Part shown: positions 31,801-42,900 of the stretch, one piece after another | How the letters are laid out: each line of letters begins with the position of its first letter | Numbering within the stretch: position 1 is the first letter of the stretch | Assembly (NCBI GenBank): GCA_008694505.1 | Contig: VZDJ01000223.1 | Coordinates: forward strand, 5,927,679 to 5,991,678 | Source: Cyanoderma ruficeps | Taxonomy: Eukaryota; Chordata; Aves; Passeriformes; Timaliidae | Direction: 5' to 3' | Length of the DNA stretch: 64,000 bases | Program-made: the position numbers and the translations under genes | Notes under the pieces: model-generated | The model's input: only the letters and a program-made list of their open reading frames with translations | The model's database searches: none | What the model was told of the DNA's origin: nothing

Positions 31801-34352
31801 GGTGTCCCTCCTCAATGCCTTGATGCCCCACCTTTTCAACTTGCTGGCGATGTGGGAGAAGCAGGACTCCCCAGTGACACAGGTCTACATGGCAACCATC
31901 AGGTGGGCTGGCTGGGGCTGTGGTGGAGGGGGCACTCTGCACCTGCACCTATGGCAGGCAGGGAGGCTTTGGGGCCAAGCACTCCATCTGTGAGGCTCGG
32001 CCCCTCCATCCCTGGGCTCAGGGACTTCTGGCACTGCTCCTGCTCCCCAGGAACCTCATCCTGAAGACGATGGTTCTCATGCTGCTGTGCTACCAGTGGC
32101 TCAGCCGGAGCGTTGTCTGCTCGACAGAGGAGGTCAGCACCACTGCCCCAGGGCCATGGAGGGCTGGACTGAGCATGGGGTTGTGCAAGGAGCTGGGGTC
32201 ATCTTCTCTATTAGATATCAGGAAAAAATTCTTCCCTGTGAGGGTGGTGAGGCTCTGGCATAGGTTCTCAGGGAAGCTGTGGGTGCTCCATCCCTGGAAC
32301 TGTTAAAAGGCCAGGTTGGACAGGACTTGTCCAGTGGAAGGGTGTCTCTGCCTGTGGCAGGATAGGGAAGGAGATGAGCTCTAGGGTTCCTCCCCACCCA
32401 AACCATTCTGTGATTCTATACCACACTTGACTGTCTCCCCAGTGCTGGGAGACATGTGTGGGGCAGGACCTGTATCGTTTCATGGTGATGGATTTCATAT
32501 TCACCTTGCTGGACACGCTCTTCGGGGAGCTGATCTGGAGGTAACATACCCCAAGACCTGTCCCCCCACCAGTGTGGCATCCCTGCATGGTCCCAGCTCT
32601 CTGGTGCACCCAGGCTCTGCTGCCATCAGAGGGGGAAGGTGGGATGTGAAGTCCCCCAGGCAGTGTGGAAGCAGAATTCCACTTCTACCCAGGCTAATCC
32701 TGGAGAAGAGGCTGAAGACAAAGCGAAGGCCAGAGTTTGATGTTGCCCGAAATGTGCTGGAGCTGATCTATGGCCAGACCCTGACCTGGTGAGATTTTTC
32801 TGCCTGGTGTGGCTCCTTCCTCTGCCTTGTAGTCCCTAGGAGCCCTGTGGGTGCTGTAGCTGTGCCCAGCACTGTCTGGGGCTCAGACCAGGCAAAGCTC
32901 ATCTTTCCCCTGCTCTCAGGCTGGGCATTCTCTTCGCTCCCCTCCTGCCAGCTGTGCAGATGCTGAAGCTGCTGCTGTTGTTCTATATCAAAAAGGTGTG
33001 ATTCCCCCCACCCCCTGCAGCTCCCCATGGGGTGACCTGTCACTGTCAGCCTCTGCTGCAGCAGTGGTGCCACATGGGCCAGCCTCATCCTTGTGGAACT
33101 CAGGGGGGGTTTCTGGGGACAGGATGTCCCCGAGCTCACTGGGCTCCCAGTGAGTGGGAGGGAGGGGACAGCAGGGTGGGGACTGCTCTCCAGGAGTTGG
33201 CAGCCCACGGGACACTGCTTTCTATCCACAGACCAGCCTGATGAGGAACTGCCAGTCCCCCAGCAAGCCCTGGCAAGCATCACGCATGAGCACCATGTTC
33301 ATCACTCTGCTGTGCTTCCCCTCCTTCCTGGGTGCAGCTGCCTTCCTCTCCTACACCATCTGGTCGTGAGTACCCACAAGGCCACAGCTCAGGGCACAGG
33401 ACCGCCGGCTGCCTGGAGAAGGAGGCCTTGGGGAGACCATGGCCCCTGTTCCTGGCATCCCCCAGCTGCAGGCCTGAGGTGCTGCCCCAGGCAAGGGAGG
33501 TGCCTCCCAGCTGCTGGCCTGTGCTCACTTCTCCAGCTGTTCCTGGTGCTGGAGGCAGGGATGATCCCCTTGTCCAGCCCTGGGGATGCTGGGGACAGTG
33601 AGGCTGGGTCCCTGGAGGGCTGGACATCTGAGACAGGCAGTGCCCTGGCCTGGGGCCAGTAGTTTCTGGGCTGCCCATTGCTCTGAATGCCCTGTTGGTC
33701 TCTTTGCTCAGGGTGCGGCCATCAGAAACCTGTGGTCCCTTCCGGGGGCTGGAAACCATCTACGAGTCAGGGAAGAGGTGGGTGCTAGTGCTGGAGAAGT
33801 CCAACCCCAACATCACCTGGTTTGCCTGGGTCTACCAGCACCTCTTGGAGGACACCTCCCTCCTGTTCTGCATGTCCGTGATCCTGATGTGAGTACGGGC
33901 CAGAGCCCAAGGCTGAACCCCAGGCCCTCACTTTGAGGGTCCTGCTGTCACAGCCCTGAGCGGGGCTGGGAGCCAAGGTGTCACTCCAGAGCCCATCCCA
34001 GTGCCAGGAGCACAGTGTCCCTCAGCTTCCTGCCTGGCTGCCACCATCCCATCCTGCTGTCATTGCAGAGCTGTGATCTACTTCAACGTCCAGGTGGTGA
34101 GAGGCCGCCAGAGGGTCATCTGCCTGCTCCAGGAGCAGATTGTCAATGTGTGTGAGCACTGCCCCTGCCCATCCTCACAGCCTGGTCCAGCCCCAGGACT
34201 GCCAGTTCAGGCTCTGGCCCCAGCAGTGCCACCCCTCAGCCACCCCACTGCTGCTCACTGCGCTGTCTCTGATATTGCAGGAAGGGGAAGATAAGGCATT
34301 TCTCATTCAGAAGCTTAATTCCGTTTGGAAGCAGAGACGCAGGCGTTTCTGA
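28816..34352 (+). CDS. TMC6: TMC6: transmembrane channel-like protein 6 (EVER1)
   Basis: Nineteen coding exons, all in phase, 799 residues: 28816-28871, 28998-29116, 29413-29544, 29655-29813, 29929-30034, 30134-30230, 30320-30574, 30835-31025, 31107-31245, 31385-31540, 31727-31902, 32051-32132, 32443-32540, 32693-32788, 32920-32995, 33232-33365, 33712-33888, 34069-34147, 34281-34352. TMC6 is a multi-pass ER membrane protein linked to zinc handling; human mutations cause epidermodysplasia verruciformis. [51 protein letters not shown] (the TMC-family signature region), [16 protein letters not shown] and [16 protein letters not shown] all correspond to human TMC6 rather than other TMCs. Roughly ten hydrophobic segments are visible. 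The C-terminus ends soon after [13 protein letters not shown] and is shorter than in human. Exon 3 reads through a GTGAAG that could look like a donor; only the read-through keeps the frame into ILASMPSR. Confidence 0.96.
32200..32420 (+). repeat. CR1 LINE 3' fragment in TMC6 intron 12
   Basis: Sequence from TTAGATATCAGG, AAATTCTTCC and GTGAGGGTGGTGAGGC through to the terminal CATTCTGTGATTCTAT (about 32404-32419) matches the 3' end of avian CR1 as I remember it, including the characteristic ATTCTATGATTCTAT-type tail. It is truncated at the 5' end, has no reading frame, and lies in sense orientation to TMC6. Confidence 0.85.
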
Positions 34353-35200
34353 GTGCCAGGTGAGGTCAGCATGAAGGGCAGTGGGGAGGGGCTGCCAGGG
34401 CACCCAGAGCTCAGCCATGTGCACAGGTGTCCCAAGGGATGCATGATCCTTGGTATTACTGAGGCACAGGGACAGGGAAGAGCAGGTCTGGGACAAGAAC
34501 CTGGAGAGAGGTGACACTTAAAGAGTCCCCTCTCCCATATGGGATCTTAGGGACTCTGTTCTTTTAGTGTCAAGCTCCACAGGAAGGAATGGGATGGACC
34601 AGACTCTGCTTGCAGCTGGGACTGAATCTGCCCATCACAACGCACTGCTGGGGAAGATCCTCCCCTCTTGCTATGGCCGAGGACCCATTGGGGCATGTCA
34701 CTGGGAATGCTGCATTGCAGGGATGGAGGTGCTCCTGCTGCCTGGAGCTGCTGGGATGCAGTAGGTACAGGACCAGGACTGCTGTCACACCTCAGGGTAC
34801 AGCTCTATGCAGGACTGCCTCACCAGCACAGCCCTGCTCCATGGGGGCTCACGACTTGCAGAGAACAGCTCTTCAGCTCTCCCTCCTGCCAGTGTGCCCT
34901 GGGCTGTTTTTAGAATCCTTTGGGGACCACGGAGCTTTCTCCACAACCACCTTCACACTGCCTAGGACAGCAGGTGTGGAGCCAGGAGCTGCCAGGCATG
35001 GACCCAGCTCCAGCCCAGTGCCTGGCTCACCAGGAGAGCAGCTGGCTGATTCCAGTCCCACAAACAAGGTCACTGGGCCATCCCCAGGAGCCCTGCACCC
35101 ACTTGGGACGGACTTGTAAGAATCAGGGGTGATGCTGAGGGCTGGGCTGGGCAGGACCCTGTGGGCTCTAGCTGACCTGGCCCATTAAAGCTCTGCTGTA
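34353..35200 (+). other. TMC6: TMC6 3' UTR
   Basis: From the stop to an ATTAAA polyA signal at 35184-35189, followed by GT-rich sequence (GCTGGTGTCTGG). There is a G-rich beginning and no other recognisable feature. Confidence 0.65.
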
Positions 35201-35725
35201 CAGGAGTGCTCTGGCTGGTGTCTGGACCTGTTGGGCTGGAAGCAGGGAGGCAGGGTTGGTGTGTCAGTGCTGTTTGTGGTGCTGACTCAGCAGCAGTGTC
35301 AGGGCTGGCATGAGGCTCACACGGCCAGAGCTGCTGGCAGGAGCCCCACGTGCACTCAGCCTTAAAGTCAGGGGGCCTTACCCACCCCTGCCGTGCTTAG
35401 CTCAGCTCAGGAGCTGCTGCAGCCTCCAGCCCCACTGCAGGAACCCCTCCTGTGCCTGGAGGTGCCAGCACAATCTGGCCTCTGTAGCTTCTGCTTCTCC
35501 CTTCCTCAAAAGCCCAGGGTTTCCCCCCAGGCACAGGGCAGCCACCAGCCTGGACAGTTTGGTGGGAGTTTTACTGTGAAGTCCCACAGGGATCCAGTCC
35601 ATCAACAGCCCAAAGCACTGTCCAGGGCTCTGCTCCCAGCCCCAGGCAGGGCAGCTGCTCCTTCGCCACCTCCTTCCTTGACAGGATTGTCCTGGGCTGC
35701 CAGAGGCACAGGGCAAGGGCTGGGG
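35201..35725. other. Gap between TMC6 and ARL16, with probable ARL16 3' end
   Basis: No exon seen. On the minus strand, AGTAAA at 35575-35570, about 150 bases past the ARL16 stop, is a possible variant polyA signal; no AATAAA or ATTAAA is present on that strand. This short gap joins two gene blocks that are far apart in human. Confidence 0.45.
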
Positions 35726-36822
35726 TCAGCAGGGGTCTTTGAGGGCGGTCCGAAGCCACTGCAGGACATCAGCCAGGCCAGTGCCATTGCGGGCACTGGT
35801 CTCCAGCATCGTGATGGGCTGCGTGGCACAGGACACCACGTCCTGCATGCGGAACAGCGACTTCATCTCCACCAGGGACATGTAGCAGGGCAGGTCACTG
35901 CAATGGGGAGAGGGAGGAAAGCTGCATCAGCCAACCACAGGGGCTCCCCTGCCCGGCCCAGCCCCGGGGGTCTCCAGCCTGGGAAGTGCAGCAAAGCACA
36001 GCCGCTGCTCCCTGGCACCCCGCCCTTCGGGTGACTCTCCTCACATCTTGTTGAAGAGGACCAGGACGGGCACAGAGGCGAGCGGCTCTGCGGAGAGGAC
36101 AGAGAGCAGCTGGATGCAGGACGAAGAGACCTGGGTGGGGTTGGAGGCATCCACCACGAACTAGAGGGAAGAAGGGAAAGCGAGGTGCGGGTGTGCCGAG
36201 AGCAACCCCGGGCCGGGCTGGGCCACAGCAGGGCACGGAGGAGGGAACTCCCACCACGGGGCAAAACCGAGGGGCCCCGGGAGCCCCTCTCCCCACGTCC
36301 GCGGCCATCCCCCGGCACCGTGGCCCCGGGACAGGCTCCCGGCGCTGCTCACCAGGAGAGCGCTGCACTCGCTGTAGTAGCTGGGCCAGATGGGGCCCAT
36401 GCAGCCGCCCAGCTCCCGCACGGTCACCTTCTGCGGCAGCCGCAGGTCCGTCAGGTTGGTGCCCACCTGCGGGACAGGCGCCCGGCTGGCTGCGGCCGTG
36501 CCCCGGAGCCCCTGGGCCGTCCCGGCGCCCCTCGGCCCCACCGGGCCGCACCTACCGTGGGCAGCGTGGCCGGCGGCTCGCCCAGCTCCGCGGGCTCCTC
36601 GGCGCTCAGCTGTGCCCCGCGTTAAGGACACAGCGGCTCCGGGAACGGCACGGGGGGCGCAGCCCGCCCGGCCCCCGAACCGCCCCCCGCCCGCCCGTCC
36701 GTCCCCGCCGCCCCGGTGCCCCCGTGCCCGCGGATATGGCGCAGCCGCCGCACCAGGAGGCTCTTCCCGCCGCCCGCCGCCCCCAGCAGCAGGAACGTGG
36801 GCGGGGAGCGGCCCGCGGCCAT
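35726..36822 (-). CDS. ARL16: ARL16: ADP-ribosylation factor-like GTPase 16
   Basis: Five minus-strand exons: 36822-36738, 36611-36556, 36466-36353, 36160-36045, 35897-35726, giving 180 residues in phase. ARL16 is an atypical ARF-family small GTPase, implicated in cilia traffic and RIG-I regulation in mammals. Visible: P-loop GAAGGGKS (G1), VGTNLTDL, VRELGGCMGPIWPSYY where the usual DxGG switch II motif reads ELGG (also atypical in human ARL16), FNKIDLPCY (NKxD, G4) and ETSARNGTGL (G5 region). Intron 1 has no usable GT-AG pair. It instead reads as an AT-AC intron with a perfect U12 branch motif, which restores phase and gives RRLRQLSAEEP, aligning with human KRLQEVSSRD. The first residues (MAAGRSPPTF) are GC-rich and variable. 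The gene is head to head with HGS, as in human. Confidence 0.93.
36612..36737 (-). other. ARL16: ARL16 intron 1: apparent U12-type AT-AC intron
   Basis: On the minus strand the intron begins ATATCC (36737-36732), contains TCCTTAAC (36628-36621), the consensus U12 branch-point sequence, and ends AC (36613-36612), 10 nt after the likely branch adenosine. Exon phases (1, then completing CAG for Gln) fit this boundary. The only GT dinucleotides downstream of the P-loop lack donor context, so a major-class alternative is poor. Confidence 0.8.
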
Positions 36823-36961
36823 CCCGGAGCCGCCCCGCGGAAACGGCCCCGGCCCGGCGGAAGCCGGAAGCGGAAAGGCCGCGGCGGGGCGGGGACAGAC
36901 CGGGCCGGAGCGATCGGGCCGGGGCGGCGGCCGGCGGCGGGCGGACAGACAGACAGACACC
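36823..36961. promoter_or_regulatory. Bidirectional ARL16/HGS promoter
   Basis: Only 139 bp separate the two start codons. The segment is CpG-rich and TATA-less, and has overlapping ETS-type sites (GGCGGAAGCCGGAAGCGGAA within 36857-36876). A short GACA tandem (about 36942-36958) lies just before the HGS ATG. CpG-rich DNA continues into HGS intron 1. Confidence 0.75.
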
Positions 36962-39900
36962 ATGGGGCGCGGCGGCGGCACCTTCGAGCGGCTCCTCGGT
37001 ACCGGCGCGGCTCCCTCGGCGGGCGGGATGGGAACCAGGGCGGGGCGCGGCCCTCGGCCGGGTCGGGGTCCGCAGGCTCGGCCCCGGGAGCAGGCGGGCC
37101 CGGAGCACGGCGCTGGTTGGGCCGGGTCGGGTTGCGGTGCCGCAGCCCGGTGCTGCAGCCCGGTGCCGCCCGCGAGGAGCGGCAGCGGCGGGGCCGAGGT
37201 TACCGAGCGCCCGGGGGTGTCTGAGGCGGGAGGGTTGGTGCTTCCCGGGCGAAATCGGGGCTTTATCCCCGAGGCTGAGGGCAGCGCCACGCCCGTAGCG
37301 CTCCCAGGGACTCGTCGGTGGCGGAGCGGAGCCGCGGGCAGCAGCCGGGCTCACGGCGGCCTGGTGCGATTGTTCATTGCAGATAAGGCCACGAGCCAGC
37401 TCCTGCTGGAGACAGACTGGGAATCCATCCTGCAGATCTGCGACATGATCCGTCAGGGAGACACACAGTAAGTGCTCCTGGGCTTTTGGACGTGCTGTGG
37501 GCACAGCTGTCCTGTCGGCACGAGGAAGGAGACCCTGCGAGGGTCTCGGACCTGCCAGCCCGTGGTGACATACATCTCATTATGGCCTTCTGTCAGAGCA
37601 TCAGAGGGACTGTACAGCACACCCTGATATGCTGGCCTGCTTCCCAGAGCCTGGGAGCTGCAGATTACCCCGGCCTGAAATCCTTAGGGAAACTCAGGCT
37701 TGAATGTGCTTATTCCTCCCCAGTTTCACTCAGTGAATCCTGCACCCCTGAGCCAACCGTGCCCCTCATGTCAGGGTGGGGATTGTGGGTTGTCAGCAGC
37801 AGGTGGGATCTCCCCTCAGATCCTTGATCCCCTGAGAACATGTTCCCTCTTCCCCAGAGCAAAATACGCCGTCAACGCCATCAAGAAAAAAGTGAATGAC
37901 AAGAATCCCCACGTGGCCCTGTATGCACTGGAGGTAACGGCACCGGGCTGGGAGCAGCGTGGGGGGTTCTGACTACCTGCCTTCAGCCTGCACAGCTTCC
38001 TACAGCACACCGTGGAGCCAACCTCCTCCTGACTCTGGCACAGAGGTTTTGGGGTGATCAGGCCAGGGCCTTCATGCTTTAGTTCCATCTCGGCTTTGGA
38101 ACAGGCAAAGCTGAGACTTGGGCTGCTCTCCCCAGGGTTGGTTTCCACAGAGCAGAAGGCCCCCAGCCTCCCGTGGAGGTGAGGGACAGCTGGCTCCCAG
38201 TGCAGGGAGTGGATTGACGTGCCCCCAACACACCTCATTGCTTAAGCAGTGCCCGATGTTCAGCCTGTAATGTGTGCTGGGACCTCCACAAGTTGCAGAG
38301 GAGGCAGGAAGCTGTGGGCTGATTTTGTCTTGGCCCTTGCAGGTCATGGAGTCAGTGGTTAAAAACTGTGGCCAAACAGTCCATGACGAGGTGGCCAACA
38401 AACAGACCATGGAGGAGCTGAAGGAAATACTCAAGGTAAATAGATTTATTTTACTGTCATTTTTTTTTCATAAGAAAAAGCAGCAGCAGTAGGAAGAAGT
38501 GTATGCGTCCTTTCCTGTGTCCTCTTTGCGTAAGGAGCAGAAGAGAAACTGAAAATGCACTTCAGAAAAGAGCAAACTCTCTGTGGTGTGAAAGCATGAG
38601 TGTAGGCAGTGCAGGAGAGGTTCTGGGAAGAGGAGCTGTGGTGGGAGCAGAGGTTTGTCTGCACTGTGAAATGGCAGGAATGTGCTGCAGAGGCTTGGGC
38701 CATTCCATGGGAAATGCTCCTGGATGCAACACTTGGGTTGGGACAGCACAGGAAAACAGATGTTGGCCTGGCACCTTACCGAGGACCTGGGCAGTGGCAA
38801 GGTGAATTCCCGCTCATGGAACAATGTGAGACACATCGGCAGGTAAAGCAACAAAGGAAAAACCACCGGGAGCTGCCTCTGTGTCACGGCTGTTTCATTG
38901 GCATGTCAAGTTGTTCAGGAGCTCTGCGGGATGTGACCGTGGCTGCTGGCACTGACAAGTTTGTTGTTACAAGTTGTCACCAGTCTGATGCCTGCTGGAG
39001 CTTCCTGTGTCCTTGGACTTGGGAATTCCATTAGTGAAGTGGAAATGAGAACTGTCTCCAGCTCCCAACTCAGAACAGCAATGCCCAGACAAGAGCTTAT
39101 TAGCTCTGTTCCTGTTACTGTTCCTTCCTTTTAGCTGCTGTCTTCCACCAGAAAGACATAAACAAACAGGTGACCCAGATCCGTGGAGGATGGGCTGTGT
39201 GAGTCCTGTCACCTTCCTGTTAGGGCTGACTCAGTCTCCGTGCAGGATCTTCTCCCAAGGCAGGAACACTGCCATAGTGTGACAGCCAGGTGTGGTAGCA
39301 CAGCCACTCCAAGGGCTGAGGAGATTGAATCACATCCAGGGGTTTTGGGGTTCTCTGAGTTGTTGCCTGCCTCAGGAATTTCACAACTGCCCCATTCTCC
39401 TCCCACACTTGGAACTTTGCTGCTTGTGAACACCCGATGCTGGTAAAACAGTCCCAAGTTCTGATGAGGTTCAGGGCTGTGACATGTATGAAATGCAGAA
39501 TTTTGCCAAATGTTCTAGAAGTTGGAGCTTCAGGAATTGTCAATAAGTGATGCTGTGTGGGCTGAGGTCTTGTAAAATCAGAGCTTGACAGTGCTCCTGT
39601 GCTTCCTGGGGATTTCTGGAACAGCCAGTCATGTGGATGTGATCACTTGGGCAGCTGATGACACGGCAGCTCTGACGCTGGCTGAGGTCAGAACAGGCTT
39701 GCCAACTTTTCTCCAGTTCCTTGAAGTGTGATGCAGTTGCCCCTGCCTCCAAAGGGCAACTGTCCCAGCTGTCCTCCCTGTGTCATATCCTGAGATGGCT
39801 TTGAGTACTCCTGGAGTGGAGGTGCTGGCACCCTCCACTGTCAGTGGGCAGGCAAGGTGGGCTGTGCTGTGCTGGGCAGCTGGGGCTCCCACTGTGTTCT

Positions 39901-42900
39901 CAGTGTGGGAGGGGTGGCTCTGATCACGGGGTGGACAGAGCTGCTGGGCATTTGCTCTAAGCATCAAGGCCACAGCTCTGTTCAGTTGGTCTGTGCTGCT
40001 CTGAAGGACACTTTGTTGTTTGTGCTGGAGTGGGCAGTGGGGCCACTGAAGGGGTCTGTTGTCCATGCTGTGCGTTGTCCTTACTGCAGGTTTCTGACAG
40101 CAATTACCTCTCCTGAGTACTCTTAAAGTCTCTCTTTCCTGCTTGGTATTTCTGGGTTCTCTTCAGGGGGTTCAGCAGGAGGTTGTTGATCCTTTGGGTT
40201 TCAGGGACATATTCTGAGATGGATTTTTCTCCTCCCTTCCTGTGCAGAGGCAAGTGGAGACGAGTGTCCGCAGTAAGATCCTGTACCTCATCCAGGCCTG
40301 GGCTCACGCCTTCCGCAACGAGCCCAAGTACAAGGTGGTGCAGGACACCTATCAGATAATGAAGGTTGAAGGTGAGGACTGTGGCCACAGGTGAGGGGAC
40401 ACCTGGTGAAGCAGCTGTGCTCTCCAGGAGCCTTGGCAGTTCCCTGCCTGGTGTGAGCAAACTCCGGACTTGGAGCACTGAGCTCTTCATTGGTTCCCAA
40501 TACCCAATGGACTCTGCAGGATGACTAAATCCTGCTGCAGACATGGGACAGTCCAGCAGTCCCAGGACCAGGGCAGCCTTGCTCTGGGCCTCCAGCCCAG
40601 CCTGTGCCTCAGGGCTGGCAGGGAAACCTGAAAAGCAGGAGCTGCAACTGTTCTTGGGGAGACTGGCAGTATGTCTTGTCCTCTGAGAGGACGTTGCTGT
40701 GGGGCATTTCCTTCCTCACAGGCATTTGTTGCTGCTCCCAGGATGGGTCCATGCTCCCACTTGCTGACAGTGTTGCTGTGACATTTTCCCACATGTCTCA
40801 GGGTAGCAGTATCTGCTTCAAGGGCAGGGACACGCTGCTGTCTCTGCTTCCTTCCTTGCACCAGAAACTCTGCAGGCAGTGGCACAAGCCTGCCGGGTCA
40901 GTCCACCATCCTGAGCTGGTGTTGCCAAACTCTGGCCCCTCGAGGGCTGAAACTCACAGCCCTGCCTGCCCATCCAGTGGGTTTTTTTTATCCCCCTCAG
41001 TTCAAAATACTGAGAAATAATAAGCCTTATCCAGAGGCCTGTGATGTCCTTTGTGCATTTGTAAGGGAAACAATTGGGGATTGTCCTCAGACCATGGCTG
41101 AGGGAAGCCTGCTTCTGGTATGTCAGAGGGAGGTACTGGTCAAGACAAGAGCTGGTGCTGAGCTGGTACCTGTAGCATGAGTTTGCAGGCAGGTGGCTTC
41201 GCAGTGCCAGGATTCCTCTCACAGCAGGGCTCCATTTCTTCTCCTGCAGGTCACGTCTTCCCGGAGTTCAAGGAGAGCGACGCCATGTTCGCTGCAGAGA
41301 GGGTGAGCCCTGGCCCTGTTAGCCATCAGAACTCCTGAAAGGCACAGTGCCACCACACTTCTCCCTCCTTATGCAATTTCCCTTGACCCTACAGGCTCCA
41401 GACTGGGTGGATGCAGAGGAGTGTCACAGGTGCCGGGTGCAGTTTGGCGTTGTGACGCGGAAGGTGGGTGCTCTACACAGCCCTGGGGACTTGCAGAACA
41501 CCCTGCAGGACTTGCTGTGTGGAAGTGTGTTGGGGACAGGCCATGTTTCTTGGCTGCTGGCAGGGAAATGACAGGAGTGTCTGATGTTGGCTAAAGGAGA
41601 AGGAATGTCTTGCCACCACACTCATGTCTCCTGTCCTTCACAGCACCACTGCCGAGCCTGCGGGCAGATCTTCTGTGGAAAATGCTCCTCTAAGTATTCC
41701 ACCATCCCCAAGTTTGGGATTGAGAAGGAAGTGAGAGTCTGTGAGCCCTGCTATGAGCATCTCAACAAGTCAGTACCCTTCGTGGTGGGTTTCTTTGCCT
41801 GCCACAGCTGGGACTTTGAGAAGGGGAAGCATGGTGTGGAACTAGCTCCCTGCAGAGCACAATGAGGGCTTCCCAGACTGTACAGACTGGGCTGGGCCCT
41901 CTTCCTTCCTGGGAGTGGGGTTTGCTGTGGAACACTGTGTGGAGCTGGGCTCTGGTGTGGAGAAGGGAGCATTCAGTCCATACTATCATCTGTCACTACA
42001 GGAAAACCGAGGGTAAAGCTGCTGCCACCTCTGAACTGCCCCCCGAGTACCTGACCAGCCCCCTCTCTCAGCAGTCCCAGGTGAGTGGCTGCCCCATAGT
42101 GATCTGGTGATCCTGACCTATTTGTGCATCCCATTACTGACCACCTCCTCACCTTTCCACTTCCAGCTGCCTCCAAAGCGAGATGAGACAGCTCTGCAAG
42201 AGGAAGAGGAGCTCCAGCTGGCTATTGCCTTGTCTCAGTCAGAAGCTGAGGAGAAGGAGAGAATGGTTTGTTTGCTGCTGGAATCTGGAAGGGGTTGTTG
42301 CTCTTCAGCTCAGCCATGCTGGGCCTTAACTGATCTCTGGGCTTGTCCTGGTGTGAGCAAGGCTCAAAGCCTGTGCAGTAAGAGGGTGAAAGCAGCCAGG
42401 CACAGGCTGTATTGTGGTTGGTTTGGAGAAGCCTGGACTGTCTCTGAGTTGGCCATTTCCTCTTTTGCAGAGGCAGAAAACAACCTACTCCATGTACCCT
42501 AAGGCTGAGCCCACTCCTGTCACGTCGTCAGCTCCCCCAGTCAGCACGCTGTACTCCCCGCCCGTGGTATGTCTGTGGAGTGGCTGGACACAGGCCACGT
42601 CCTGAGCCCGAGTCTGCCCTGGTTGTGTCCAGTGTAATCCCATACTGAGGGGAAGTATTTGCCCCATTCAACCCCTTGCTCGTTCACTGTGTTTTGAGCA
42701 AGAAGGTGTTTTCTCAGCCAGGACTTACGTGCCTCGACTGCCTCCCAGCTTGTGTCTGCTTTGAGGCTCTCACTGGTGCTGAGCACTGGTGGTCATACAT
42801 GGCCAGCTGTGAGCTGAACATGTGCGTGGGACCTGGGGGTCTCTGGTTTTGCTGAACTGCATTTCTCATTTGTCTCTTTCCAGAATTCCTCTGCTCCCTT

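Noticed and set aside
38460..38468. T-run in HGS intron 4 as a retroposon tail
   Set aside because: No adjoining SINE/LINE body or target-site duplication visible.
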